Assembly (NCBI RefSeq): GCF_000522505.1
Contig: NZ_AZMV01000007.1
Location: 744,001-808,000 of the forward strand
DNA: 64,000 nucleotides
From: Bifidobacterium moukalabense DSM 27321
GTDB lineage: Bacteria > Actinomycetota > Actinomycetes > Actinomycetales > Bifidobacteriaceae
Reading direction: 5' to 3'
The position numbers were made by a program, and so were the translations under genes. Shown piece by piece: positions 47,299 to 56,152 of the stretch. Numbering within the stretch: position 1 is the stretch's first letter; every line of letters starts with the position of its first letter. Below the pieces are notes generated by a model that did no database searches, was not told where the DNA came from, and worked only from the letters and a program-made list of their open reading frames with translations.

Positions 47299-47561
47299 AC
47301 TCTCTCGCGAGGTGTACCCAATCTTCACATTTGGACATCGGCTTACAGCGGAAACCAGTACTGTGCGATAGTGTGAATGGATTGCAGAGAGGCCGATTCG
47401 CGGGTTCCTGATAAATCCCTATATGAAAATCCGATAACGCCATGGGCCTGTTGCCGATCCGTTCCGCGCTACGATTGGCCGCGCCTGCGCCGAACGGGTT
47501 GCATGGTAAGGTGCATCGGAAACGAAAACGCGAATGACGATGAGAGACGAGGAGGTGACAT

Positions 47562-48218
47562 ATGCTCGACTGGACGTTCATCACGCATTATGCGCCGTTC
47601 TTCGTCAGAGGTTCCGAAATGACGTTATTCATCTCGGCATTCGGCATCATCCTCGCCATTGCCGTCGGTCTGGTCTGCGCGGGCGTTGAAATCGCACGTA
47701 TTCCCGTGTTACGGCAGATCGTACGCGTCTATATCGAGCTCAGCCGCAACACCCCACTGCTGGTGCAGCTGTATTTCCTGTATTTCGGTCTGCCGAAGCT
47801 CGGCGTGGTCTGGTCGGCCGAGCAATGCGCCATCGTGGGACTTGGCTTCCTTGGCGGTTCCTATATGGCAGAGGCGATGCGCGGCGGACTCGAGACCATT
47901 CCGAACGTACAACGCGAATCCGCCTATGTGCTGGGATTCAACACATGGCAGACCCTGAGCCGTGTGGTGATTCCGCAGGCCGTCAGCACATCCATTCCGG
48001 GCATTGTGGCCAATGTGATCTTTCTGATCAAGGAATCGTCCGTGGTTTCCGCCATCGCACTCGCCGACGTGATGTATATGGCCAAGGATCTGATCGGCAT
48101 GTACTACAGCACCTACGAGTCGCTGTTCATGCTGGTGGTCGCATACCTGATCATTCTGTTGCCGATTTCGCTGTTCGGCACGTGGCTGGAGCGGAGGTTC
48201 GACTATGAACGGCGCTGA
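47562..48218 (+). CDS. Polar amino-acid ABC transporter permease 1
   Basis: A 218-residue permease with five helices (HisM/GlnP type). Coupling loop LGFLGGSYMAEAMRGGLETIPNVQRESAYVLGFNTWQTL, residues about 92-130; ELSRNTPLLVQLYFLYFGLPKLG near 57-79. The SD is GAGGAGGTGAC. It is the first gene of a four-gene importer and overlaps the second permease by 14 bp. Confidence 0.93.
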   Translation: MLDWTFITHYAPFFVRGSEMTLFISAFGIILAIAVGLVCAGVEIARIPVLRQIVRVYIELSRNTPLLVQLYFLYFGLPKLGVVWSAEQCAIVGLGFLGGSYMAEAMRGGLETIPNVQRESAYVLGFNTWQTLSRVVIPQAVSTSIPGIVANVIFLIKESSVVSAIALADVMYMAKDLIGMYYSTYESLFMLVVAYLIILLPISLFGTWLERRFDYERR

Positions 48219-48879
48219 AATTCTGCTCCAACCGGGAGTCTTTCCCCGATTGTTGCAGGGATTGTGGGTTACGGTGTGGATCGCCGGCGTCTCCGTCGCG
48301 CTTTCCGTGCCGGTCGGACTGATCGTCGGCTGGCTGATGACGATGAGGAATCCCGTCATCCGGCTGCTGACCCGTGTCTATCTTGATTTCATCCGCATCA
48401 TGCCGCAGCTTGCGTTGCTGTTCATCGCGTTCTATGGTTTCGCCCGCGCCTGGAACTGGAATCTGGACGCGACCGGCGCCTGCGTGTTCGTGTTCGTGCT
48501 ATGGGGCGGCGCCGAGCTGGGTGACCTCGTACGCGGTGCGCTCGAATCGATTTCCAACGCGCAGTACGAGTCCGCCTATGTGCTGGGACTGGGCCCTTGG
48601 CAGACCTTCACCCGGGTGATCCTGCCGCAGGCGCTGCGCAGGCTTTTGCCGGCTTCAGTGAACCTTGCCACCCGAATCGTCAAAACCACTTCGCTGGCCG
48701 TGCTGCTGGGTGTGGTCGAGGTGATCAAGGTGGGTCAGCAGATCATCGATGCGAATCGTTTCCAATACCCGACCGGAACCCTGTGGATCTACGGGGTGAT
48801 CTTCTTCATGTACTTCATTGTGTGCTGGCCGCTGTCCATCGTGGCCCGCCGACTGGAAAAGAGGTGGTCGCATGACTGA
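48205..48879 (+). CDS. Polar amino-acid ABC transporter permease 2
   Basis: A 224-residue permease that pairs with the one encoded upstream. Coupling loop LWGGAELGDLVRGALESISNAQYESAYVLGLGPWQTF, residues about 99-135; VYLDFIRIMPQLALLFIAFYG near 60-80. The start is 14 bp inside the upstream gene (ATG 48205), and the stop overlaps the ATPase start by 8 bp, so the three are translationally coupled. Confidence 0.93.
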   Translation: MNGAEILLQPGVFPRLLQGLWVTVWIAGVSVALSVPVGLIVGWLMTMRNPVIRLLTRVYLDFIRIMPQLALLFIAFYGFARAWNWNLDATGACVFVFVLWGGAELGDLVRGALESISNAQYESAYVLGLGPWQTFTRVILPQALRRLLPASVNLATRIVKTTSLAVLLGVVEVIKVGQQIIDANRFQYPTGTLWIYGVIFFMYFIVCWPLSIVARRLEKRWSHD

Positions 48880-49690
48880 CATGCAGCAGCCAAGCCTTCG
48901 GGTTGCACATCTGGTCAAGCAGTACGCCAACGCCGATAAGCCGGTGCTCAACGATATCTCCTTCGAGGTGCCGCACGGCAAGGTGTTCGTAATCGTCGGG
49001 CCCTCCGGCTCGGGAAAGTCGACGTTGCTGCGCACCATCGCAGGACTTGAACCGATCCAGGGCGGCACCATCTCGCTGAACGGCGAGGTCATCGAAACCG
49101 GTAGGCCGGGCACCGAATCCGCGGGTCGCAGCAAGCGCAGCAGTGCATTGCGCACACGGGTCGGCATGGTCTTCCAAAGCTATGACCTCTTCCCGAACAA
49201 AACCGTGCTTGGCAACATCACGCTTGCACCGACCCTTGTGCAAAAGCGCGACAAGACCGAAGTCGAGAAGGAGGCCGTCGCGCTGCTGGAGCGTGTCGGA
49301 CTGGTCGATCGCAAGGATTCCTGGCCGCATGAGCTTTCCGGTGGCCAACGCCAGCGTGTGGCGATCTGCCGTGCGCTGATCCTGCATCCGGAAGTACTGC
49401 TGTTCGATGAGGTCACCGCGGCGCTTGACCCGGAAATGGTGCGTGAAGTGCTCGATGTGATGCTCGAACTTGCCGATCAGGGTCAGACCATGCTCATCGT
49501 TACGCATGAGATGCAATTCGCGCGGGCCATCGCCGATCAGGTGATTCTGCTCGAGGACGGCGGCATTGTGGAACAGTCCGATGATGCCGAGAGGTTCTTC
49601 ACCCATCCACGGACCGAACGTGCGCGGCAGTTCCTGCGTACGTTCGAATTCGACAGACATCGCGCGTCAGGCGATGCCATCGGGCAATAG
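48872..49690 (+). CDS. Polar amino-acid ABC transporter ATPase
   Basis: A 272-residue GlnQ-type ATPase from ATG 48872. Motifs: Walker [14 protein letters not shown] loop MVFQSYDLFPNKTVL, signature LSGGQRQRVA, Walker B VLLFDEVTAALDPE, and switch His IVTHEMQFA. The Walker B region has DEVT where DEPT is usual, a common variant in this subgroup. It serves the two permeases upstream. Confidence 0.93.
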   Translation: MTDMQQPSLRVAHLVKQYANADKPVLNDISFEVPHGKVFVIVGPSGSGKSTLLRTIAGLEPIQGGTISLNGEVIETGRPGTESAGRSKRSSALRTRVGMVFQSYDLFPNKTVLGNITLAPTLVQKRDKTEVEKEAVALLERVGLVDRKDSWPHELSGGQRQRVAICRALILHPEVLLFDEVTAALDPEMVREVLDVMLELADQGQTMLIVTHEMQFARAIADQVILLEDGGIVEQSDDAERFFTHPRTERARQFLRTFEFDRHRASGDAIGQ

Positions 49691-49726
49691 ATTGTGATGG
49701 CAGTCATCTTGAAGAGAGGAGAAACC

Positions 49727-50632
49727 ATGACCGCATCAATCATCAGCAAAACCGTAAAGAGCATCGTGGCCGCATCGGCCGCGCTGATCATGGCGGCCTC
49801 GGTGGCCGCATGCGGTCCGTCCGCCGCGACGCCGAGCGACGAAGGCTCCACCGCGAGCGGTTCCGGCTCAAGCAAGACCACCGCCCGCACCCTGGACGAA
49901 ATCAAGAAGTCGGGCGAGCTCAAAGTGGCCGTGTTCTCCGACAAGGCCCCGTTCGGCTATGTCGACAAGGATGGCAACTACGCCGGCTACGACGTGTACT
50001 TCGCCGAGCGTCTTGCCAAGGACCTCGGCGTGAAGGTGGCCTACACCTCCGTCGACCCGGCCGCCCGCGTGGATGTGCTCACCTCCAACAAGGTCGACAT
50101 CACCCTCGCCAACTTCACCGTGACCGACGAACGCAAGGAAAAGGTCGACTTCGCCAAGCCATACATGAAGGTCTCGCTCGGCGTGGTCTCGCCGGAAGGC
50201 GCCGAAATCACCGACGTAAGCCAGCTCAAGGGCAAGACCCTGATTGTGGCCAAGGGCACCACCGCCGAAACCTACTTCGAGAAGAACGAGCCCGACGTCA
50301 AGCTGCAGAAGTACGACCAGTATGCCGACGCCTACAATGCGCTGCTCGACGGCCGTGGCGACGCTTTCTCCACCGACAACACCGAGGTGCTCGCCTGGGC
50401 CAAGTCCAACAAGGGCTTCAAGGTCGGCATCACCAAGATCGGTGACGAAGACACCATCGCTCCGGCCGTGCAGAAGGGCAACAAGGAGCTGCTCGACTGG
50501 ATCAACGAGGAGATCGACAAGCTCGGCGACGAGAACTTCTTCCACAAGGACTACGAGGAGACGCTGAAACCGGTGTACGGCACCGACGTCGACCCGGATG
50601 ACATCGTCGTGGAGAAGGGTGTCGTCGACTGA
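49727..50632 (+). CDS. Polar amino-acid ABC transporter substrate-binding lipoprotein
   Basis: A 301-residue family 3 binding protein. The signal peptide ends in the lipobox SVAACG (Cys near residue 27). LKVAVFSDKAPFGYVDKDGNYAGYDVYFAERLAKDLG is lobe I, VDITLANFTVTDERKEKVDFAKPYM and LIVAKGTTAETYF the rest of the fold. The YVDKDGNYAGYDVYFA pattern occurs in glutamate/aspartate/cystine-type binders. ATG 49727 has AGAGAGGAGA upstream. It is last in the operon and ends before a terminator. Confidence 0.93.
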   Translation: MTASIISKTVKSIVAASAALIMAASVAACGPSAATPSDEGSTASGSGSSKTTARTLDEIKKSGELKVAVFSDKAPFGYVDKDGNYAGYDVYFAERLAKDLGVKVAYTSVDPAARVDVLTSNKVDITLANFTVTDERKEKVDFAKPYMKVSLGVVSPEGAEITDVSQLKGKTLIVAKGTTAETYFEKNEPDVKLQKYDQYADAYNALLDGRGDAFSTDNTEVLAWAKSNKGFKVGITKIGDEDTIAPAVQKGNKELLDWINEEIDKLGDENFFHKDYEETLKPVYGTDVDPDDIVVEKGVVD

Positions 50633-50653
50633 CGGCTGCCCATGGGCTCGCCA

Positions 50654-50685
50654 GGACCCGACCGTGCAAACGGCCGGGTCCTTTT
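50654..50685 (+). terminator. Rho-independent terminator with GCAA tetraloop
   Basis: GGACCCG (50654-50660) pairs with CGGGTCC (50675-50681), then CCGT with ACGG closed by the tetraloop GCAA; TTTT follows. It ends the amino-acid importer operon. Confidence 0.88.
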
Positions 50686-50858
50686 CATGGTGCCCGAGAA
50701 TGCATGATAACGGCCCATAACCAATGGCTATGACGATTCGTGCCTTCCATAAGAAGCGCATATAGCCACGCCGTCATTCGGTCCGATCTTTTCCGATACC
50801 TTGTGATTGTCCGCAGAAAAGCGATGCGGGAAACGTTCACGAGAGAGGAGATCGGGAC

Positions 50859-51857
50859 ATGAGGTACGCAGTGATCGGTGCCGGCGGAATGGGCATTCAG
50901 TATGGTGTTCTGCTACAGGAGTTCGCCCACAAGGACGTCGATTTCATCGATACGTGGAAGCCGAACGTCGAGAGGATCCGCGAGCAGGGCGGTGCGTACG
51001 TGTCGCAGGACGGCGAAGACCGCCACCTGGTGCCGATCGACGTCTACTATCCGGAGGAGTACACGGGCGATCCGGACGTATGGATCGTGTTCCTGAAGCA
51101 GATGCAGCTCGACGGCGTGCTTAAGCGTTGCGCCCACCTGTTCAACGACAGGCAGGTGGTGTTCTCCGCCATGAACGGCTACGGTCATTTCGAAAAACTC
51201 AACGAATACTTCCCCAAGGACCGCATCTACGGCGGCACCGCGCTGATCGGCGCCTATGTGTATGGGCCGGGCGATTTCAACTTCACCGGCGGCGCCCACG
51301 CCAAGGCCATGAATCTGTGCTCCTACGCCGACGAGGCCACCGAAGGGGTGAAAGCCGCCGAACAGGCGCTGTTTGAAGACTTCAGGGCCGCCACTCTCAA
51401 CCCGACCATCGTCGACAACTTCATCGGCATGTGCATGGCGAAGATCGTGTTCAACTCCGTGCTGAACACGCTATGCACCATGTATCAGATCCGATTCGGC
51501 GAGTTCGAGGCGCATCCCGACTCCCGCTGGCTCACCGAACAGTTGGTCGACGAAGCCTATGGCGCCGCCGAGGCGGCCGGATATCAACTGCTCGGCACCC
51601 GTGAGACGGAGGTCGCGACCATCCTGCATACCGCCGGCGTGGCGCATCCATTGCACTATCCGTCCATGTATCAGGACCTCACCAAAGGCCGGCCGACGGA
51701 AGTCGACTACATCAACGGCTACATCGCCAGAATCGGCGCGGAACACGGGTATCGCTGCAAGTTACATGAGTTCCTGACCCGCGAAGTGCATCTGGCGGAA
51801 CGGGCCTTCGCCATCCACAATCCGGAAATCGTAGCGGCGGCGCAGGCCGAAGCCTGA
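50859..51857 (+). CDS. Ketopantoate reductase (PanE/ApbA)-family oxidoreductase
   Basis: A 332-residue NADPH-dependent 2-oxoacid reductase. It has the dinucleotide motif YAVIGAGGMGIQYG (residues 3-16), VVFSAMNGYGHFEKLNEYF in place of the usual NG(V/L)xxE, and the C-terminal helical domain (MCMAKIVFNSVLNTLCTM, PSMYQDLTKGRPTEVDYINGYIARIGAEHG). The last segment is highly conserved in PanE. It sits first in an apparent operon with metQ, metN and metI, 54 bp apart, so its substrate may be another 2-oxoacid rather than ketopantoate. Confidence 0.87.
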   Translation: MRYAVIGAGGMGIQYGVLLQEFAHKDVDFIDTWKPNVERIREQGGAYVSQDGEDRHLVPIDVYYPEEYTGDPDVWIVFLKQMQLDGVLKRCAHLFNDRQVVFSAMNGYGHFEKLNEYFPKDRIYGGTALIGAYVYGPGDFNFTGGAHAKAMNLCSYADEATEGVKAAEQALFEDFRAATLNPTIVDNFIGMCMAKIVFNSVLNTLCTMYQIRFGEFEAHPDSRWLTEQLVDEAYGAAEAAGYQLLGTRETEVATILHTAGVAHPLHYPSMYQDLTKGRPTEVDYINGYIARIGAEHGYRCKLHEFLTREVHLAERAFAIHNPEIVAAAQAEA

Positions 51858-51911
51858 ACCGACAGACGGAATCATACGCGACCAAACGTGCATACAAGAG
51901 AGGAAACCGAC

Positions 51912-52784
51912 ATGACCATCACCACCAACATCACCAAGTCCGGCGTGCTCAAGCGTGCCATCGCCGCGCTGGCAGCCGTCTTCACGCTCGTCTCCGTGGC
52001 TGCCTGCGGAACCGGCTCCAGTTCCTCCGAAAGCCTCAACGCCACCGACGGCAAGACCACGACGATTACCGTCGGCGTGTGCCCGGGGCCGTACGGCGAC
52101 ATGGTCGAAAAGGTCATCGCCCCGTTGCTCAAGGATGACGGATTCGAGCTCAAGACCAAACTGTTCAACGACTACGTGCAGCCGGACAAGGCGCTCGCCT
52201 CCGGTTCCATCCAGGCCAATCTGATGCAGCACATCAATTATCTGAACAAGTTCAAGAAAGACAACAACCTCGACCTGACCTCGCTGGGCCAGGTGCCGAC
52301 GCTGGGCCTTGGCATCTACTCCAAGAAATACAAGTCCATCGACGATATCGAAGACGGTTCCACCGTGTCCATCGCGGCCGACGGTTCCAACCTGGCCCGT
52401 TCCCTCGGCGTGCTCGAACAGCAGGGTCTTGTGACGCTCAAGGGCGATGTCGATTCGACCAAGGCCTCCGTCAACGACATCAAGGACAACCCGAAGAACC
52501 TCAAGATCAAGACGCTTGACGCAGCCCAGCTGGCCCGCTCCGTCGATACGGTGGATGTGGCGCTCGTCCCGGGCAACTTCGCATGGGCCGCAGGGCTCAA
52601 GCCCGCCGAGGCGCTCGCCACCGAAAAGCAGGATGAAGGCGTGATCAACGTGTTCGTGGTCAACACCAAGGACGTCGATTCCGACTTCGGCAAGGCCGTC
52701 AAGAAGCTGCTCGGCAGCCAGGAATTCAAGGATGCCATCGCCAAGAGCGAATTCAAGGACTTCGGCAAGCCGACCACCTGGTGA
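51912..52784 (+). CDS. MetQ-type substrate-binding lipoprotein
   Basis: A 290-residue NlpA/MetQ family binding protein. ATG 51912 follows AAGAGAGGAAA; the signal peptide ends in the lipobox SVAACG. Family marks include TITVGVCPGPYGDMVEKVIAPLLKDDGFELKTKLFNDYVQPDKALASGSIQANLMQHINYLNKF and YSKKYKSIDDIEDGSTVSIAADGSNLARSLGVLEQQGLV. MetQ brings D- or L-methionine to MetNI; related members bind other compounds. Confidence 0.92.
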   Translation: MTITTNITKSGVLKRAIAALAAVFTLVSVAACGTGSSSSESLNATDGKTTTITVGVCPGPYGDMVEKVIAPLLKDDGFELKTKLFNDYVQPDKALASGSIQANLMQHINYLNKFKKDNNLDLTSLGQVPTLGLGIYSKKYKSIDDIEDGSTVSIAADGSNLARSLGVLEQQGLVTLKGDVDSTKASVNDIKDNPKNLKIKTLDAAQLARSVDTVDVALVPGNFAWAAGLKPAEALATEKQDEGVINVFVVNTKDVDSDFGKAVKKLLGSQEFKDAIAKSEFKDFGKPTTW

Positions 52785-52825
52785 AATCGTTGTCCCTTCC
52801 TCGAAAACGTCAGGAGGCATCAGTC

Positions 52826-53905
52826 ATGAGCGTTATTGAACTGAAGGACGTGTCCGTCACCTTTCATGAAGGCGGGCGGACCGTCGAAGCGGTCAGGAAT
52901 GTAAGCCTGAACGTCGACAAAGGCGAGATCTTCGGCATCGTCGGATTCTCCGGTGCGGGCAAATCCACGCTGGTGCGCACCATCAACCTGCTGGAACGCC
53001 CCACCGGCGGCCGGGTCGTGATCGACGGCATGGACATCACCGGACTCAAAGGCGCCGACCTGCGTGCGTTGCGTAAAAAGATCGGCTTCATCTTCCAGGG
53101 ATTCAACCTGATCACCAACGTCACCGTCGGCAAGAACATCGAATTCGCGCTGAAGGCGGGCGGCTGTCCGAAAGCGCAATGGCGGGAACGCATCCGCGAA
53201 CTGCTTGCACTCGTCGGGCTCGAAAACAAGATCGACAGCTATCCATCCAGCCTGTCGGGTGGGCAGAAGCAGCGCGTGTCCATCGCACGCGCGCTCGCCA
53301 ACAAGCCGGAGATCCTGCTGTGCGACGAGGCCACCAGCGCGTTGGATCTCGAAACCACGGAAGGCATTTTGGCGCTGCTGCAACGCATCAACAGCGAGCT
53401 GGGCATCACCATCGTGTTCATCACGCACCAGCTTGACGTGGCCAAGCGAATCTTCGACCGTGTGGCCGTGATGGAAAACGGTGTGGTGGTGGAACAGGGT
53501 GCCACCTTCGACGTGTTCAGCACGCCGAAGCATGCCACCACCAAGGCGTTGGTGGAACGGTATCTCGGCATTGCGGTGCCTCCACAGCTTGTCCCGTCGC
53601 TTCCTGCGGGCACCATCGTTGAGCTCAGATACAAGGGGAGTACGGCACTCGAGCCGATCATCAGCCAGGTGGCGCAGGATTACGGTGTGAGCATCAACGT
53701 GCTGCATGCCAACGTGGAATATTTCGGTTCGCAGGCCATCGGCATTCTCATCGTGCTCGTTACGGGAGCGGGTGAGCCGCTGGTGCAGGCGTTGCATCGG
53801 TTGAAGACGCACGTGTTCGGCTATCGTGAGCTCGACCGCGGAATGTTGTCCGTGGCGGCCGAAGCCGGGCAAGGCACTGAAACCGCCGGAAACGAGGAGG
53901 CGTGA
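52826..53905 (+). CDS. MetN-type ABC transporter ATPase with NIL domain
   Basis: A 359-residue ATPase. ABC domain: Walker A GFSGAGKSTLV (residues about 40-50), Q loop FIFQGFNLITNVTV, signature LSGGQKQRVS, Walker B ILLCDEATSALDLE, switch His IVFITHQLDVA. The C-terminal 100 residues (IVELRYKGSTALEPIISQVAQDYGVSINVL) form the NIL ligand-sensing domain, which in MetN binds methionine and inhibits transport. ATG 52826 has AGGAGG upstream. It follows metQ by 41 bp. Confidence 0.93.
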   Translation: MSVIELKDVSVTFHEGGRTVEAVRNVSLNVDKGEIFGIVGFSGAGKSTLVRTINLLERPTGGRVVIDGMDITGLKGADLRALRKKIGFIFQGFNLITNVTVGKNIEFALKAGGCPKAQWRERIRELLALVGLENKIDSYPSSLSGGQKQRVSIARALANKPEILLCDEATSALDLETTEGILALLQRINSELGITIVFITHQLDVAKRIFDRVAVMENGVVVEQGATFDVFSTPKHATTKALVERYLGIAVPPQLVPSLPAGTIVELRYKGSTALEPIISQVAQDYGVSINVLHANVEYFGSQAIGILIVLVTGAGEPLVQALHRLKTHVFGYRELDRGMLSVAAEAGQGTETAGNEEA

Positions 53906-53906
53906 C

Positions 53907-54566
53907 ATGAATGAAACCCTTGAAATCCTTCGGGAGAACCTTGGCCAGGCGTTGCTTGACACGGCCTACATGGTCGCCGTTTCCGCCGTCATCGGCGTGG
54001 TGCTCGGCACTTTGATCGCGCTGTTGCTGTATTTGACTGAGAATCGCCTGTTCAGACCGAACCATGTGGTCAACGTCATCGTCGGCTTCATCGTCAATGC
54101 CATCCGATCGTTGCCGTTCCTGATCCTCATGGTCGTGCTCATCCCGGTCGCGCAGCTGCTGCTCGGTGATCCGTATACGCCGACCGGCGGCGCGATCTCC
54201 CTGTCGATCGCCGCGGTGCCGTTCTTCGCCCGAATCGCGGAAAGCGCGTTTTCCGAAGTCGATCCGGGCCTTTTGGAGGCGGCCATCTCCACCGGTGCCA
54301 CCACCAGGCAGATCATCTGCGAAGCGGTGTTCCCGCAGGCGTTGCCGTCGTTCATCCGCGGCGTGGTGCTCACCATCATCTCGCTGATCGGCTACTCCGC
54401 CATGGTCGGCACCATCGGCGCGGGCGGCATCGGCGACATGGCCATCCAGTACGGCTATAACCGGTACGAAACCGGCGTGCTCGTGGCGATCGTGATCATC
54501 CTGATCGTCATCGTGCAGATCATCCAATGGATCGGCGACTTCATCGCGCGCAAGGTGACGCACTGA
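53907..54566 (+). CDS. MetI-type ABC transporter permease
   Basis: A 219-residue permease with five helices. MNETLEILRENLGQALLDTAYMVAVSAVIGVVLGTLIALLLY at the N-terminus; coupling loop VPFFARIAESAFSEVDPGLLEAAISTGATTRQIICEAVFPQALPSFIRG (residues about 106-154), matching MetI. The start is 1 base after the metN stop. It ends before a strong hairpin (54575-54596). Confidence 0.92.
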   Translation: MNETLEILRENLGQALLDTAYMVAVSAVIGVVLGTLIALLLYLTENRLFRPNHVVNVIVGFIVNAIRSLPFLILMVVLIPVAQLLLGDPYTPTGGAISLSIAAVPFFARIAESAFSEVDPGLLEAAISTGATTRQIICEAVFPQALPSFIRGVVLTIISLIGYSAMVGTIGAGGIGDMAIQYGYNRYETGVLVAIVIILIVIVQIIQWIGDFIARKVTH

Positions 54567-54574
54567 TCGGTGAC

Positions 54575-54596
54575 CGCACGTGGTGAATCACGTGCG
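54575..54596 (+). terminator. Hairpin terminator after metI
   Basis: CGCACGTG (54575-54582) pairs perfectly with CACGTGCG (54589-54596) around the loop GTGAAT. There is no U tract, and it lies 8 bp after the metI stop. Confidence 0.6.
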
Positions 54597-54709
54597 ACAA
54601 CGTGTAACAACAATGGGCGGCGTACGTGGCAAACTTGACCCGATTCGGGCGGCTTACCCGCGCGCCATACGCATGAGCGCATAAGACTGGTAGAAGGCAG
54701 GTTTGTGAC

Positions 54710-55885
54710 ATGACCACATATGTTTCCCCCGTTTCGTTCACCACAGTGGCGCAGTCGATTCCCCCGAATGTCTTCGCCGACATGGATCGTAAGGTCGCCG
54801 CGGCCGTGGCGGGCGGTGCCGACGTGATTGACCTGGCGAAAGGCAACCCGGACGCGTTTCCGGCGGATTTCATCCGTGACGTGGCCAAACGGGCCGTGGA
54901 CGATCCGGCCAACGCCCGCTATTCGCCGTTCGACGGCAAGCCGAGCTTCCTGCGGGCGGCCGAACGCTGGTATCGCAATGTGTACGATGTCGATCTGGAT
55001 TGGAAGACGCAACTGTTCGCAGTGGAGGGCGCCGTCGACGGTCTGGCCGCGCTGTTCGCCGTGCTGGTCGCTCCGGGCGATGCCGTCGCCTATGCGGATC
55101 CGTACTACCCGTCGTACCACTGCATGACGGTGATGGGCCGGGCCGAGGAGATTCTGCTGCCGTCGCTTGCCGAACGCGGTTTCCTGCCCGATTTGGATGC
55201 GGTGGCGGAAGAGACCTGGGATCGCATCAAAGTGCTGATTCTGAACTATCCGAACAATCCGACCGGTGCGCAGGCCCCGCGTGAATTTTTCGAACGTGCC
55301 GTCGAATTGGCGCACGAGCATCATTTCGCCATCATTCAGGATTTCGCCTATGCGGGTCTTGGCGTGAACGGCCAGCAGATCAGCCTGCTGTCGGTCCCGG
55401 GCGCGTTGGAAGTGGCGGTGGAGGTGTGCTCCCTGTCGAAGATGTATGCGATGGCAGGGTGGCGAGCCGGATTCGTCGCCGGCAACGACGACATCGTCAG
55501 CCATGTGAAGCAATACCACTATCAGATGGGCTCCATGGTGACGGCCAGCATTCAGGATGCCGGCACGGCCGCGTTGGAATCCGACCAGGGCTGCGTCGAC
55601 GAGTTGGCTTCGCGCTATGCGGTTCGCCGGCGGATCGTCGCTGGCGGTTTGCGTGACGCCGGTTTGGATGTGTTCGATTCGGAAGGTGGCATCTACGCCT
55701 GGGTGCATGCTCCGGAGGGCCTGACCGGCGAGCGGTTCGCCGACCTGTTGCTGGAACGTGCGGCCGTCGCCGCTTTGCCAGGCACCTGCTTCGGCAAGGT
55801 CGGCGTCGACTATGTGCGGTTCAGCCTGCTCAAGTCCGAGGACCAGCTGCGCGAGGCGGTACGTCGCATCGCCGCCGTGCTGTAG
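54710..55885 (+). CDS. Class I/II (AspC-like) PLP aminotransferase
   Basis: A 391-residue aminotransferase fold-type I. PLP lysine Lys244 in SLSKMYAMAGWRAGF; NYPNNPTGAQAP near residues 181-192; AYADPYYPSYH near 127-137. The SLSKxxxMxGWRxGF pattern is shared by aromatic/aspartate and methionine aminotransferase-like enzymes. The position after metQNI suggests a sulfur or branched amino acid, but the substrate is not proven. It has its own SD (AGAAGGCAGG) 143 bp after metI. Confidence 0.88.
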   Translation: MTTYVSPVSFTTVAQSIPPNVFADMDRKVAAAVAGGADVIDLAKGNPDAFPADFIRDVAKRAVDDPANARYSPFDGKPSFLRAAERWYRNVYDVDLDWKTQLFAVEGAVDGLAALFAVLVAPGDAVAYADPYYPSYHCMTVMGRAEEILLPSLAERGFLPDLDAVAEETWDRIKVLILNYPNNPTGAQAPREFFERAVELAHEHHFAIIQDFAYAGLGVNGQQISLLSVPGALEVAVEVCSLSKMYAMAGWRAGFVAGNDDIVSHVKQYHYQMGSMVTASIQDAGTAALESDQGCVDELASRYAVRRRIVAGGLRDAGLDVFDSEGGIYAWVHAPEGLTGERFADLLLERAAVAALPGTCFGKVGVDYVRFSLLKSEDQLREAVRRIAAVL

Positions 55886-56038
55886 AACCGGACCGCCAGC
55901 TGTGCTGCGGCGGGCGAGCAAAAGACCACAAGCAAAGCTTTTGGATGGGAGGCCGTGTTTTGCGGCTTCAGGCGGTGTTCAATGACGATTGGCGCCGCAT
56001 GAAAGTCACACGGCCTAATAAATCCGAGGGGTGCACAC

Positions 56039-56152
56039 ATGATTAGACTCAACACTCGGCTCGCCCACGGACTGCCGATTAACGACAACACCACTGGAGC
56101 CGTAAACCCGCCGATCCATAACTCATCTACCTATGTTTCCGAATTGGTTTGA
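56039..56152 (+). pseudogene. Truncated 5' end of a trans-sulfuration enzyme gene (MetB/MetC-like)
   Basis: ATG 56039 (SD GAGGGG) opens 37 codons, MIRLNTRLAHGLPINDNTTG then AVNPPIHNSSTYVSELV, ending in TGA. Residues 4-32 closely match the N-terminus of cystathionine synthase/lyase enzymes: NTRL.H, D..TTGAV.PPI..SSTY, the same pattern as residues 14-40 of the intact protein encoded at 29754. After SSTYV the homology stops and AT-rich sequence begins. So about 90 percent of the gene was lost at the left edge of the 56-61 kb insert. Confidence 0.8.

Noticed and set aside
47377..47622. 81-codon Cys-containing frame upstream of the amino-acid importer, considered as a cystine-sensing leader.
   Set aside because: It runs into the permease gene in another frame, has no ribosome-binding site, and its Cys codons are scattered, not clustered.
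50724..50765. 13-codon uORF MAMTIRAFHKKRI upstream of the PanE-metQNI operon, with two Met residues.
   Set aside because: No ribosome-binding site, no clear promoter at the start codon, and two Met codons are not enough to argue for methionine attenuation.
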